A stretch of DNA of 5,151 bases from Sphingomonas sp. (GCA_030824725.1 JAPJRE010000302.1:1-5151); one strand, 5' to 3'; numbered from the stretch's first letter, positions 1 through 5,111 are shown. Numbers and translations are program-made. Notes: generated by a model from the letters alone, not told the origin.

Positions 1-215
1 TCGCTGCGCGCCTGCGCGCCGCCGCCGAGCGCGGCGAGGTGCGCGATGAGGTCGGCGAGATCCACGCCTGGGCGATCATGGGGATGAACGTGTTTCTCGG
101 CCTGCGCTACAGCGTGTGGGACGAAGGCACGCCGCCCGAGGCGATCGCCGACGTCGTGGCGCAGCTGCTGGCGCGGGGGATCGGCGCGGCTACTTCTTCG
201 CGAGCAGATCCTTGA
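1..215 (+). CDS. TetR/AcrR-type transcriptional regulator, C-terminal part (5' end outside window)
   Basis: The open frame enters from the left edge (first whole codon at base 3) and ends at TGA 213-215, giving 70 residues. The visible stretch is helical. It has an Arg/Ala/Glu-rich segment (LRAAAERGEVRDEV), then HAWAIMGMNVFLGLRYSVW, then a last helix IADVVAQLLARGI. This Trp/Met/Gly-rich pattern is what I recall from the ligand-binding C-terminal helices of TetR/AcrR regulators, where the region mediates dimerisation and effector binding. The DNA-binding helix-turn-helix would be N-terminal and is outside the window, so the class assignment is a family inference. The last 26 bases overlap the end of the converging DUF177 gene, so the final residues (about AATSSRADP) are probably a non-conserved tail. 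No target gene can be deduced. Confidence 0.65.
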   Translation, partial: AARLRAAAERGEVRDEVGEIHAWAIMGMNVFLGLRYSVWDEGTPPEAIADVVAQLLARGIGAATSSRADP

Positions 216-717
216 GGCCGGCAAGCGCCTTGGTCGGCCCGGCTTCCTCCTCGCTTTTCACGCCGGCTTCGCGCAGCACCTCGGCGGCGCGGGGGCTGCG
301 CGGATAGGGATCGAGCTCGAGCGCCATCGTCTCCGCTGCGGCCTCCCCCAGGTCGATCGTGCCGCCGGTGTAGAATACCGTGTCGCACTCGTCTTCGCTC
401 AGTTCCACCTCGTCCTCGCCGGTGGTGGTGGGTTCGGGGACGAAGCGGATCGCGAAGTCCTGCTCCACCTTGGCGGGCAGCGGATCGCCGGTGACGACGC
501 AGACCTGGGTAAGCCGCGCCGACAGATGCCCGCGCGCCACCACGCCCTGCGCATCGCGACGGAGATGGTAGTCGGCGTCAAGCTTATCGATCGCCTTGAG
601 GCCGAAGCGCTTGCTGAGCGCGGCGCGCTCGGCCTCGTCGGCGGTGATCTGGACGTCGCTTTCGCCGGCGCCGATCTGGTCGAGCCGGTGCGGGCGGGAA
701 AATTCGGGGTCGGTCAT
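190..717 (-). CDS. DUF177 / YceD family protein
   Basis: This gene encodes 175 residues. The family (YceD, PF02620) is linked to 23S rRNA accumulation and large-subunit maturation, but its biochemical activity is not settled. Recognisable family features are a central strand segment ending in QVCVVTGDP (Cys73, Thr76), an acidic stretch around residues 95-112, and the signature IDLGEAAAETMALELDPYPR at 121-140. The C-terminus is Lys/Leu-rich (GLKDLLAKK). I chose the start at 717 because its ATG overlaps the upstream gene's TGA as ATGA (714-717) and because a GGAGA Shine-Dalgarno lies 9 bases upstream (complement of 727-731). A longer open frame continues upstream only because GC-rich antisense frames stay open. 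The gene is probably co-transcribed with the cytochrome bc1 chaperone gene. The ribosomal gene rpmF, a common partner elsewhere, does not follow. The converging TetR gene overlaps the 3' end. Confidence 0.88.
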   Translation of the reverse strand: MTDPEFSRPHRLDQIGAGESDVQITADEAERAALSKRFGLKAIDKLDADYHLRRDAQGVVARGHLSARLTQVCVVTGDPLPAKVEQDFAIRFVPEPTTTGEDEVELSEDECDTVFYTGGTIDLGEAAAETMALELDPYPRSPRAAEVLREAGVKSEEEAGPTKALAGLKDLLAKK

Positions 718-1226
718 TCGGGAAGGTCTCCAGCGATCACACGCGCGAGCGGCAGTGCCGCCAGCGCATCGCGAAAGGCGCGCAAGCGTGCCTCGACATG
801 GGTGAGCGCGGCGGGCGCGGGGGCCTCGCCGCGATAGAGGTTGCGGACCAGCGCCGGGGCGAACGCAGCCTCGGCCAGCCCGCTGCGATAGGCGCCGAGC
901 CGGCCCCCGAGCATGCCCATCATCCGGCCGACATGCTTGCCGACGATGATGTCGCCGATACCGATCTCGCGCAGTTGGCCGTCCATGTCGTCGATGAAGC
1001 ATTCGGCGACCGCGGTGCTGGTCGGGATCCCGGCGGGCTCTGCCTCCAGCCGCAGCAGCACCATGCACAGCACCGCGGCGATCATGTCGAACCGGCCGTC
1101 GACCGTGTCCGGCACCCCGCCATCGGTGTACCAGTGCGGCGCACGGCCGCGCGCGACGACGCCCGCATAGAGCTGCGGGGCAGTGCCGCGATCGGGCTTG
1201 CCGAAGAGCCGCTGGAGCATTCGCAT
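714..1226 (-). CDS. ubiquinol-cytochrome c chaperone family protein (CBP3/UQCC1-like)
   Basis: This gene encodes 170 residues. The family (PF03981) contains CBP3/UQCC1, which in mitochondria assists synthesis and assembly of cytochrome b into complex III. The bacterial members are presumed to help cytochrome bc1 biogenesis. Supporting sequence includes an APHWY motif at residues 29-33, a VPDTVDGRFDM block at 38-48 followed by a hydrophobic helix, the segment FIDDMDGQLREIGIGD, and VGKHVGRMMGMLGGRLGAY. These match my recollection of alphaproteobacterial members. The protein lacks a signal peptide and is likely cytoplasmic or peripheral to the membrane. The start at 1226 gives the usual N-terminus (MRMLQRLFGKP). 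A second ATG at 1220 is a close alternative, and only a distant GGAAGG (14 bases upstream) is seen. It is transcribed away from the bamE-like gene and overlaps the DUF177 gene by 4 bases, which suggests translational coupling. Confidence 0.87.
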   Translation of the reverse strand: MRMLQRLFGKPDRGTAPQLYAGVVARGRAPHWYTDGGVPDTVDGRFDMIAAVLCMVLLRLEAEPAGIPTSTAVAECFIDDMDGQLREIGIGDIIVGKHVGRMMGMLGGRLGAYRSGLAEAAFAPALVRNLYRGEAPAPAALTHVEARLRAFRDALAALPLARVIAGDLPE

Positions 1227-1342
1227 CGTCGTTGTTCGTGCCTTCCGCTGTCGCGACCTTGTTTGGCCGCATTTTGCCGCATATTGAGGCGATCGGCCCG
1301 CGATGCAATCCGGGGGCCGCTCGTGTTTGCCTGGAGATCCTG
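1227..1342. promoter_or_regulatory. divergent promoter region between the bc1 chaperone and bamE-like genes
   Basis: These 116 bases separate two head-to-head genes, so both promoters should lie here. Weak core-promoter candidates are visible. Rightward, there is TTGTTT at 1259-1264, a 17-bp spacer, and TATTGA at 1282-1287. Leftward, there is TTGCAT at 1308-1303, a 17-bp spacer, and AATATG at 1285-1280. Each hexamer matches the sigma-70 consensus only about half, so the spacing is the main support. The AT-richer patch at 1259-1288 is where the DNA would open most easily. I see no clear operator. Confidence 0.35.
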
Positions 1343-1819
1343 ATGTCGCTTCCCGTTCGCACGCTCGGCACCGCCGCGTTGTTGGTCGTGCTCGGCACCA
1401 CCGCCTGTACGCCGGTGCGGACCCATCAGGGCTATGTCGTCGATCATGACCTGGTCGCCTCGGTGCAGCCGGGCGTCGACACGCGCGACTCGGTGATGCA
1501 GACGCTGGGCCATCCCAGCTTCACCAGCCAGTTCAACGAAGGCGAGTGGTTCTACGTCTCGCGCGACAGCAGCAACTTCGCCTTCCGCAACCCCAAGGTG
1601 AAGACGCAGACCACGCTGCGCATCCGCTTCGACCAGGCCGGCAACGTCGCCTCGATCGACCAGACCGGCGTCGAGCTGGCGGCGTCGATCGATCCCTATG
1701 GCAAGACCACGCCCACCCTGGGCCGCCGCCGCAGCTTCTTCTCCGATCTGTTCGGCAATATCGGCACCGTGGGCGCTGCGGGTGCCGGCGGCGCGCCGGG
1801 CGGCAATACCGGCCCGTAA
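1343..1819 (+). CDS. bamE: BamE/SmpA-OmlA family outer-membrane lipoprotein
   Basis: This gene encodes 158 residues. BamE is a small lipoprotein of the BAM complex that folds beta-barrel proteins into the outer membrane. Residues 1-21 form a lipoprotein-type signal (basic start, hydrophobic LGTAALLVVLG), and Cys22 is the likely lipidated residue in CTPV. The SmpA/OmlA fold covers about residues 28-115: HQGYVVDHDLV, then SVQPGVDTRDSVMQTLGHPSF, then the strand segments EWFYVSR and TLRIRFDQAGNVASID. A Gly/Ala-rich tail follows a basic and aromatic stretch (GRRRSFFSDLFGNIG, 127-141), which I recall as common in sphingomonad homologues. The start at 1343 has GGAG at 1333-1336, 6 bases upstream, and yields a proper signal sequence. 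The longer frame from about 1232 would bury it. The lipobox (GTTAC) is poor, because Thr replaces the usual Leu at -3. It is divergent from the bc1 chaperone gene. Confidence 0.88.
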   Translation: MSLPVRTLGTAALLVVLGTTACTPVRTHQGYVVDHDLVASVQPGVDTRDSVMQTLGHPSFTSQFNEGEWFYVSRDSSNFAFRNPKVKTQTTLRIRFDQAGNVASIDQTGVELAASIDPYGKTTPTLGRRRSFFSDLFGNIGTVGAAGAGGAPGGNTGP

Positions 1820-1886
1820 TCCTTTCCGCTGGCTGACGGGGCCGTTACCGCAACGTTCAGCGGCGCTTCTTCATAGCTCATCCCAA

Positions 1887-1904
1887 GCCGGCCTTCGGGC
1901 CGGC
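1887..1904 (+). other. UUCG-capped hairpin between the bamE-like and rcnB-like genes
   Basis: GCCGGCC (1887-1893), loop TTCG (1894-1897) and GGCCGGC (1898-1904) form a perfect 7-bp stem. The closing C-G around UUCG makes one of the most stable tetraloops known. No T-tract follows in either direction, so it is not a canonical intrinsic terminator. It could stabilise the 3' end of the bamE-like mRNA, pause polymerase, or sit in the leader of the next gene, whose start is 27 bases downstream. Confidence 0.6.
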
Positions 1905-1918
1905 GGCCTGGATCAGGA

Positions 1919-1930
1919 TGGAGAGACCCT
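1919..1930 (+). promoter_or_regulatory. ribosome binding site of the rcnB-like gene
   Basis: The purine-rich GGAGAGA at 1920-1926 lies 4 bases before the ATG at 1931. It supports that start and the signal peptide that follows it. Confidence 0.6.
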
Positions 1931-2452
1931 ATGAAGAAGCTCGTTCCAATCGCCCTGCTGACTGCGATCGCGGCCCCCGCCTTGCTGGTGCCGGCAACCG
2001 CGATGGCACAGTCGCGTGCCGAACTGCGCGAAGATCGCCGCGACATCCGCGAGGCCGAGCACGACCTGCGCCGCGCGCAACGGTCGGGCGATCCGCATCG
2101 CATCCGCGAGGAACGGCGCGACCTGCGCGACGCGCACCGCGAATATCGGGAGGATCTGCGCGATCGCGATCGGCGCTGGGGCGATAATGACTGGCGGTCG
2201 TGGCGCGACCGTAACCGCGCGCTCTATACTCGCGGCAATTGGGGGGCGCCCTTCCGCTACAGCCGCTTCCAGCCCGGCGCGCGGATCGGCGCGGCCTATT
2301 ACGGCCCGCGCTACGTGATCGGCGATCCCTGGCGCTACCACCTGCCGCGGCCGGCCCCCTATCAGGCCTGGGTGCGCCATTATAACGACGTGCTGCTGAT
2401 CGACAGGCGGCGCGGCTATGTGGTTCGGGTGCTGCCCGGCTTCTACTGGTGA
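1931..2452 (+). CDS. RcnB family secreted protein
   Basis: This gene encodes 173 residues. E. coli RcnB is a small periplasmic protein needed for normal Ni/Co efflux control with RcnA. Most alphaproteobacterial members of the family (PF11776) have no proven role. Residues 1-26 are a Sec signal peptide (MKK, hydrophobic core, cleavage after AMA at 24-26). Residues 29-82 are a very charged segment dense in Arg, Asp and Glu, probably a long helix or coiled coil. Residues 83-123 are rich in Trp, Tyr, Arg and Asn. The RcnB-type domain covers about 124-173: YVIGDPWRYHLPRP, then WVRHYNDVLLIDRRRGYVVRVLPGFYW. That arrangement (GDPWRY.LP, W.R..ND.LLID, C-terminal aromatic pair) is the basis of the call. 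There are no His/Cys clusters, so direct metal binding is not evident. No rcnA-like transporter is in the window, so metal function should not be assumed. It ends in tandem stops TGATAA. Confidence 0.8.
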   Translation: MKKLVPIALLTAIAAPALLVPATAMAQSRAELREDRRDIREAEHDLRRAQRSGDPHRIREERRDLRDAHREYREDLRDRDRRWGDNDWRSWRDRNRALYTRGNWGAPFRYSRFQPGARIGAAYYGPRYVIGDPWRYHLPRPAPYQAWVRHYNDVLLIDRRRGYVVRVLPGFYW

Positions 2453-2453
2453 T

Positions 2454-2490
2454 AAAAAACCGGCCGCATCGACATGGTCGATGCGGCCGG
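2454..2490 (-). terminator. strong hairpin with A-tract upstream; intrinsic terminator for leftward transcription
   Basis: CCGGCCGCATCGAC (2460-2473) pairs perfectly with 2477-2490 across an ATG loop, a 14-bp stem. Six A residues (2454-2459) directly precede it on the + strand, so read leftwards the hairpin is followed by a run of six U, which is the classic intrinsic terminator layout. Read rightwards, after the rcnB-like gene, there is no U-tract (ATCAGG follows). It may still block readthrough or protect the mRNA 3' end there. No leftward gene is recognised immediately to its right. Confidence 0.7.
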
Positions 2491-2553
2491 ATCAGGTTGC
2501 GGGTTATCCAAAGGAACTGTTGCGGCGCAATAACGCGCGCATCGTGCGAAGTG

Positions 2554-2575
2554 TTCCCGACAAATTTATCCGGAA
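2554..2575. repeat. operator-like imperfect dyad 1
   Basis: The left arm TTCCCGA and right arm TCCGGAA flank an AAATTT centre. 18 of the 22 positions are self-complementary under twofold symmetry. This is typical of a binding site for a dimeric regulator. It shares both arms with dyad 2, about 57 bp downstream. Confidence 0.5.
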
Positions 2576-2609
2576 TGGTGTAAAAGGTCGCTGAAAAGCC
2601 GCTGAATTT

Positions 2610-2633
2610 TTCCCGAAATTTTGCGTTCCGGAA
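2610..2633. repeat. operator-like imperfect dyad 2
   Basis: The arms TTCCCGAA and TTCCGGAA are separated by 8 bp. Symmetry is good in the arms (7 of 8 positions pair) and absent in the centre. The arms repeat those of dyad 1 with a slightly longer spacer, which suggests two sites for one factor. The right half contains the perfect palindrome TTCCGGAA (2626-2633). Confidence 0.45.
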
Positions 2634-2677
2634 ACGTTCGGGTTGTCTTATCTGCGTTTCATCGCAAGCATGCGGAT

Positions 2678-2690
2678 GTCCGAATCGGAC
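2678..2690 (+). repeat. short perfect dyad upstream of the glycosyltransferase start
   Basis: GTCCGA, a single A, and TCGGAC form a perfect 13-bp dyad ending 23 bases before the chosen ATG. As RNA it gives a 5-bp stem with a 3-base loop near the ribosome binding site. As DNA the TCCGA arms loosely resemble the arms of the two upstream dyads. It is short, so chance is possible in GC-rich DNA. Confidence 0.35.
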
Positions 2691-2699
2691 GCATCGCTC

Positions 2700-2707
2700 G
2701 GGGGGGA
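2700..2707 (+). promoter_or_regulatory. G-rich ribosome binding site deciding the glycosyltransferase start
   Basis: A run of seven G (2700-2706) followed by A sits 7 bases before the ATG at 2714 but only 1 base before the in-frame ATG at 2708. The spacing favours 2714. The longer open frame that begins upstream at 2621 would encode an implausible basic leader. Confidence 0.5.
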
Positions 2708-2713
2708 ATGCGG

Positions 2714-4102
2714 ATGACGCTGAGCATCATCGATGCCGCGACGCGGGAGTGCACGCTGTTCGCCGCGCTGTTCCTGGCGCTGGGCGGCGTGGACGATCTC
2801 TTGGTGGACCTGCTGTTCCTGTTCCACTGCCTGCTGCGGCGCGGGAGGGTGGCACCGCCGCCTGTCGCGCCGACATGTACCGCCCCGCACCGATTCGCCG
2901 TCTTCGTCCCGGCCTGGGAGGAGGCGCAGGTGATCGCGCCGATGCTGCGATCGATGCTGCGCCGCTGGGAGCATGGTCCCTATCGCATCTATGTCGGCAC
3001 CTATCCCAATGACCCGGCGACGATCGCGGCAGTTCGTTCGGTCGCGGACGCCGACCCTCGGATACGGCTTGTCATCGGCACCCGACCGGGGCCGACCACC
3101 AAGGCCGACTGCCTCAATACGCTTTGGGCGGCGCTGCAGCGGGATGCGGCGGCGGAGGCGGAGGGCGAGGCCTTTACCGCGATCGTGCTGCACGATGCCG
3201 AAGACGTGGTGCATCCGCGGGAGCTCGCCGTCTATGCCCGCTGGATCGAAGCCTATGGCGCGGTGCAGCTGCCGGTCGCCCCCATCCGCCAGCCGGGCTC
3301 GCGTCTGGTATCGGGCCATTATCTCGACGAGTTCGCGCAGTCCCACGGCGCGACCTTGCCGGTGCGGCAGATGCTGGGGGCGAGCCTGCCGCTGGCTGGC
3401 GTGGGATGCGCGATCCGCTGCGATGTGCTGGCGCGGATCGCCGGGCACCGGGGCATGCCGTTCGACGCTACCAGCCTGACCGAGGATTATGAGCTTGGCC
3501 TCAGCCTGCGCGCGATGGGGACGCGCACCGCCTTCGTCCGCGAGCCCGAACGCGCGGGCGGACCGCCGGTGGCGGTGCGCGCCTATTTCCCCGCCACGGT
3601 GCAGGCTGCGGTGCGACAGAAGGCACGCTGGATGGTCGGCATCGCGCTCGCGGGCTGGGACCGGACCGGCTGGGGGCGACGCTGGGATCTCGGCGATCAT
3701 TGGATGCGGATGCGCGACCGGCGGATCACGCTGGCGATGCCGGTGCTCGCCATCGCCTATTGCGCGCTGTTGCTGTGGGGGCTCTCGCTGTTCTGCCATT
3801 GGGTCACCGGGATCGACGTCCCGGCGCAGGATGCGCGGGTGGAGGCATTGGTGGGCCTCAACCTGTCGTTGCTCGGCTGGCGGCTGGCGATGCGCGCGGC
3901 GCTCGTGACGCGGCTGCATGGCTGGCGCGAGGGGCGCTGGGCGGCGCTGCGCATGCTCGTGGCGAACTATATCGCGCTGCTCGCCGCGCGACGCGCCTTG
4001 TGGATCTATCTCGGGTTGCTCGCCGGCGGGCCGCTCCGATGGGACAAGACCACGCACCAGTTTCCGGGACCGCTGTTCGAGCCGAGCCCGTCGGCGGCAT
4101 GA
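2714..4102 (+). CDS. membrane-bound GT2 glycosyltransferase, NfrB-like
   Basis: This gene encodes 462 residues. The protein is predicted to be an inner-membrane enzyme that polymerises a sugar chain at its cytoplasmic face. An N-terminal membrane segment lies at about 13-41. The catalytic GT-A domain follows: VFVPAWEEA (63-71), a PGPTTKADCLN substrate loop (125-135), LHDAEDVVHP with the Asp pair D161/D164, TEDYELGL (256-263, the TED motif with likely catalytic Asp258) and RQKARW (301-306, the Q..RW motif of processive cellulose-synthase-like enzymes). Two or three further membrane segments lie at about 338-364, 377-398 and 412-436. The end carries WDKTTHQFP (443-451), which I recall from NfrB relatives. 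E. coli NfrB is far longer because a c-di-GMP-binding MshEN region follows the transmembrane part. That region is absent here. The polymer and sugar donor cannot be read from the sequence. The stop overlaps the next start (ATGA, 4099-4102), so the two products probably work together. Confidence 0.88.
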   Translation: MTLSIIDAATRECTLFAALFLALGGVDDLLVDLLFLFHCLLRRGRVAPPPVAPTCTAPHRFAVFVPAWEEAQVIAPMLRSMLRRWEHGPYRIYVGTYPNDPATIAAVRSVADADPRIRLVIGTRPGPTTKADCLNTLWAALQRDAAAEAEGEAFTAIVLHDAEDVVHPRELAVYARWIEAYGAVQLPVAPIRQPGSRLVSGHYLDEFAQSHGATLPVRQMLGASLPLAGVGCAIRCDVLARIAGHRGMPFDATSLTEDYELGLSLRAMGTRTAFVREPERAGGPPVAVRAYFPATVQAAVRQKARWMVGIALAGWDRTGWGRRWDLGDHWMRMRDRRITLAMPVLAIAYCALLLWGLSLFCHWVTGIDVPAQDARVEALVGLNLSLLGWRLAMRAALVTRLHGWREGRWAALRMLVANYIALLAARRALWIYLGLLAGGPLRWDKTTHQFPGPLFEPSPSAA

Positions 4103-5106
4103 AGCGCATCGGTCGCGGCCGTCCGCTGCGGTTCGTCGCGGCGGTTGGGCTGGGCTGGGTCTGTGTCCGGTTGGCGCTGACCTGGCCGAGCACGCTCCCC
4201 GGTCCCGCCCGATCGACCGCCGGACCGCCGCCCGCGATGGCGGTCGCGGAACCCCGCATCGCGCCGATCCATCGGCATGGGGGCACCGCCATGGTGGTAC
4301 CTGCCCGCTATCGGCGGGCCGGCGGCGGTGCCAAGCTGCCGGACGGCACAAGCTCCGCGCCCCGGATCGGCGCGGATCCGCCGCCTCCGCTGTCCCAGAC
4401 CGAAGGTGCGGGCCTCGTGTCCACGACGTCAGAGGCGGCGGCGGTGCCGGCCGTGCTCCGGCCGCCTTCGCGTTCCGATCCGCGCCGATGGACGGGCAGC
4501 GCCTGGCTGGTGCTGCGGCCGGGCCAGGGCATCGGTGCGGCGCCGGCAGCGGGGCAACTCGGTGGAAGCCAATATGGCGCGCGGCTGGTCCGCACGCTGG
4601 ACCGACAGGGGCGGCTGGCCGTCTTTGCCCGCGTCGCCGGCCCGCTGCGGGGACCGGGCGCGGAAGCCGCGCTGGGGCTGGAGTGGCAGCCGGGTGCCGC
4701 CCCGCTTCGCTTCGCCATCGAACAGCGGGTCGGGCTGGACGGCGCCCGCGGCGGGCCAGGGGCGGGGGCCGTGGTTGGCGTCGATCGCGCGGTCGCCGGG
4801 TTCAGGCTGGAGGCCTATGGCCAGGCAGGCGCGATCCTGCGCGCGCGTTTCGAGCCCTATGCCGATGGCGCGGCGCGGCTAACCGGCTCTGTCGCTGCCG
4901 GCCGGGTCGCCACGCTGCGACTAGGCGACGGCAGCTGGGGCGCGGCGCAGCGCGGGGTGCAAAGGCTGGACGTGGGCCCCACGCTGGTCGCCTCCGTCCC
5001 GCTGGGAGCGGCGCCGGTGCGGATCGCGCTCGACTGGCGGCAGCGGGTGGCGGGGCGGGCACGCCCGGGCTCCGGCATCGCGCTGACGCTGGGCAGCGAC
5101 TTCTGA
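4099..5106 (+). CDS. probable outer-membrane beta-barrel protein, NfrA C-terminal-like
   Basis: This gene encodes 335 residues. The N-terminus is basic (MKRIGRGRPLR) with a hydrophobic stretch at 12-29, interrupted by Arg24, either a signal peptide or a membrane anchor. Residues 30-130 are low-complexity and rich in Pro, Ala, Gly and Ser, so probably disordered. From Trp131 the chain alternates hydrophobic and polar residues in short strands with Gly/Pro/Asp turns (SAWLVLRPGQG, YGARLVRTL, RLAVFARVAGP, FRLEAYGQAGAILRARFEPYADG, VRIALDWRQRVAG, IALTLGSDF). It ends in Phe, the usual C-terminal signal for BAM-assembled barrels. The segments LGGSQYGARL, PYADGAARL and WRQRVAG.ARPGSG resemble the barrel end of NfrA-type proteins as I recall them, but no search was possible. 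The start is chosen by the ATGA overlap with the glycosyltransferase gene. The same frame stays open upstream only as a shadow inside that gene. A polysaccharide export or docking role is inferred from context. Confidence 0.7.
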   Translation: MKRIGRGRPLRFVAAVGLGWVCVRLALTWPSTLPGPARSTAGPPPAMAVAEPRIAPIHRHGGTAMVVPARYRRAGGGAKLPDGTSSAPRIGADPPPPLSQTEGAGLVSTTSEAAAVPAVLRPPSRSDPRRWTGSAWLVLRPGQGIGAAPAAGQLGGSQYGARLVRTLDRQGRLAVFARVAGPLRGPGAEAALGLEWQPGAAPLRFAIEQRVGLDGARGGPGAGAVVGVDRAVAGFRLEAYGQAGAILRARFEPYADGAARLTGSVAAGRVATLRLGDGSWGAAQRGVQRLDVGPTLVASVPLGAAPVRIALDWRQRVAGRARPGSGIALTLGSDF

Positions 5107-5111
5107 CGGAC

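Larger units (their letters stand above)
2491..2707 (+). promoter_or_regulatory. intergenic regulatory region upstream of the glycosyltransferase gene
   Basis: This non-coding stretch is clearly AT-richer than the surrounding genes, especially 2560-2625. It is the only place in the window for the promoter of the two-gene glycosyltransferase unit. It contains two operator-like dyads (2554-2575 and 2610-2633), a 7-bp direct repeat between them (2589-2606), and a short perfect dyad at 2678-2690. I could not identify a convincing -35/-10 pair. TTGCGT at 2621-2626 and TTATCT at 2648-2653 are 21 bp apart, which is too far for a standard sigma-70 promoter. Confidence 0.45.

Noticed and set aside
718..1401. 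Upstream extension of the DUF177 frame giving a 403-residue protein
   Set aside because: The extension overlaps the bc1 chaperone gene in another frame and has Arg/Ala-rich low-complexity sequence. The ATG at 717 has a good ribosome binding site and the family-like N-terminus.
2513..2537. Possible EcfG-type (general stress) promoter starting with GGAAC at 2513-2517
   Set aside because: The -10 element CGTT is absent at the expected 16-17 bp spacing; CGCG is found instead.
2621..2707. Longer N-terminus for the glycosyltransferase from a TTG at 2621
   Set aside because: It would translate through the second dyad and the G-run, adds a basic non-hydrophobic leader, and has no ribosome binding site.
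3700..4098. Upstream extension of the barrel-protein frame inside the glycosyltransferase gene
   Set aside because: It is an out-of-frame shadow of conserved membrane segments of the glycosyltransferase. The ATGA overlap start at 4099 is far more likely.
4264..4300. GGCATGGGGG at 4274-4283 resembling the complement of the 3' tandem repeat
   Set aside because: It is a single copy inside a coding region with no 8-bp periodicity, so it is likely chance in GC-rich sequence.
2648..4351. Long leftward open frame of 567 codons opposite the glycosyltransferase gene
   Set aside because: Its product is Arg/Pro/His-rich with no domain pattern, and it lies antisense to a gene with clear catalytic motifs. 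GC-rich codon bias keeps this antisense frame open.
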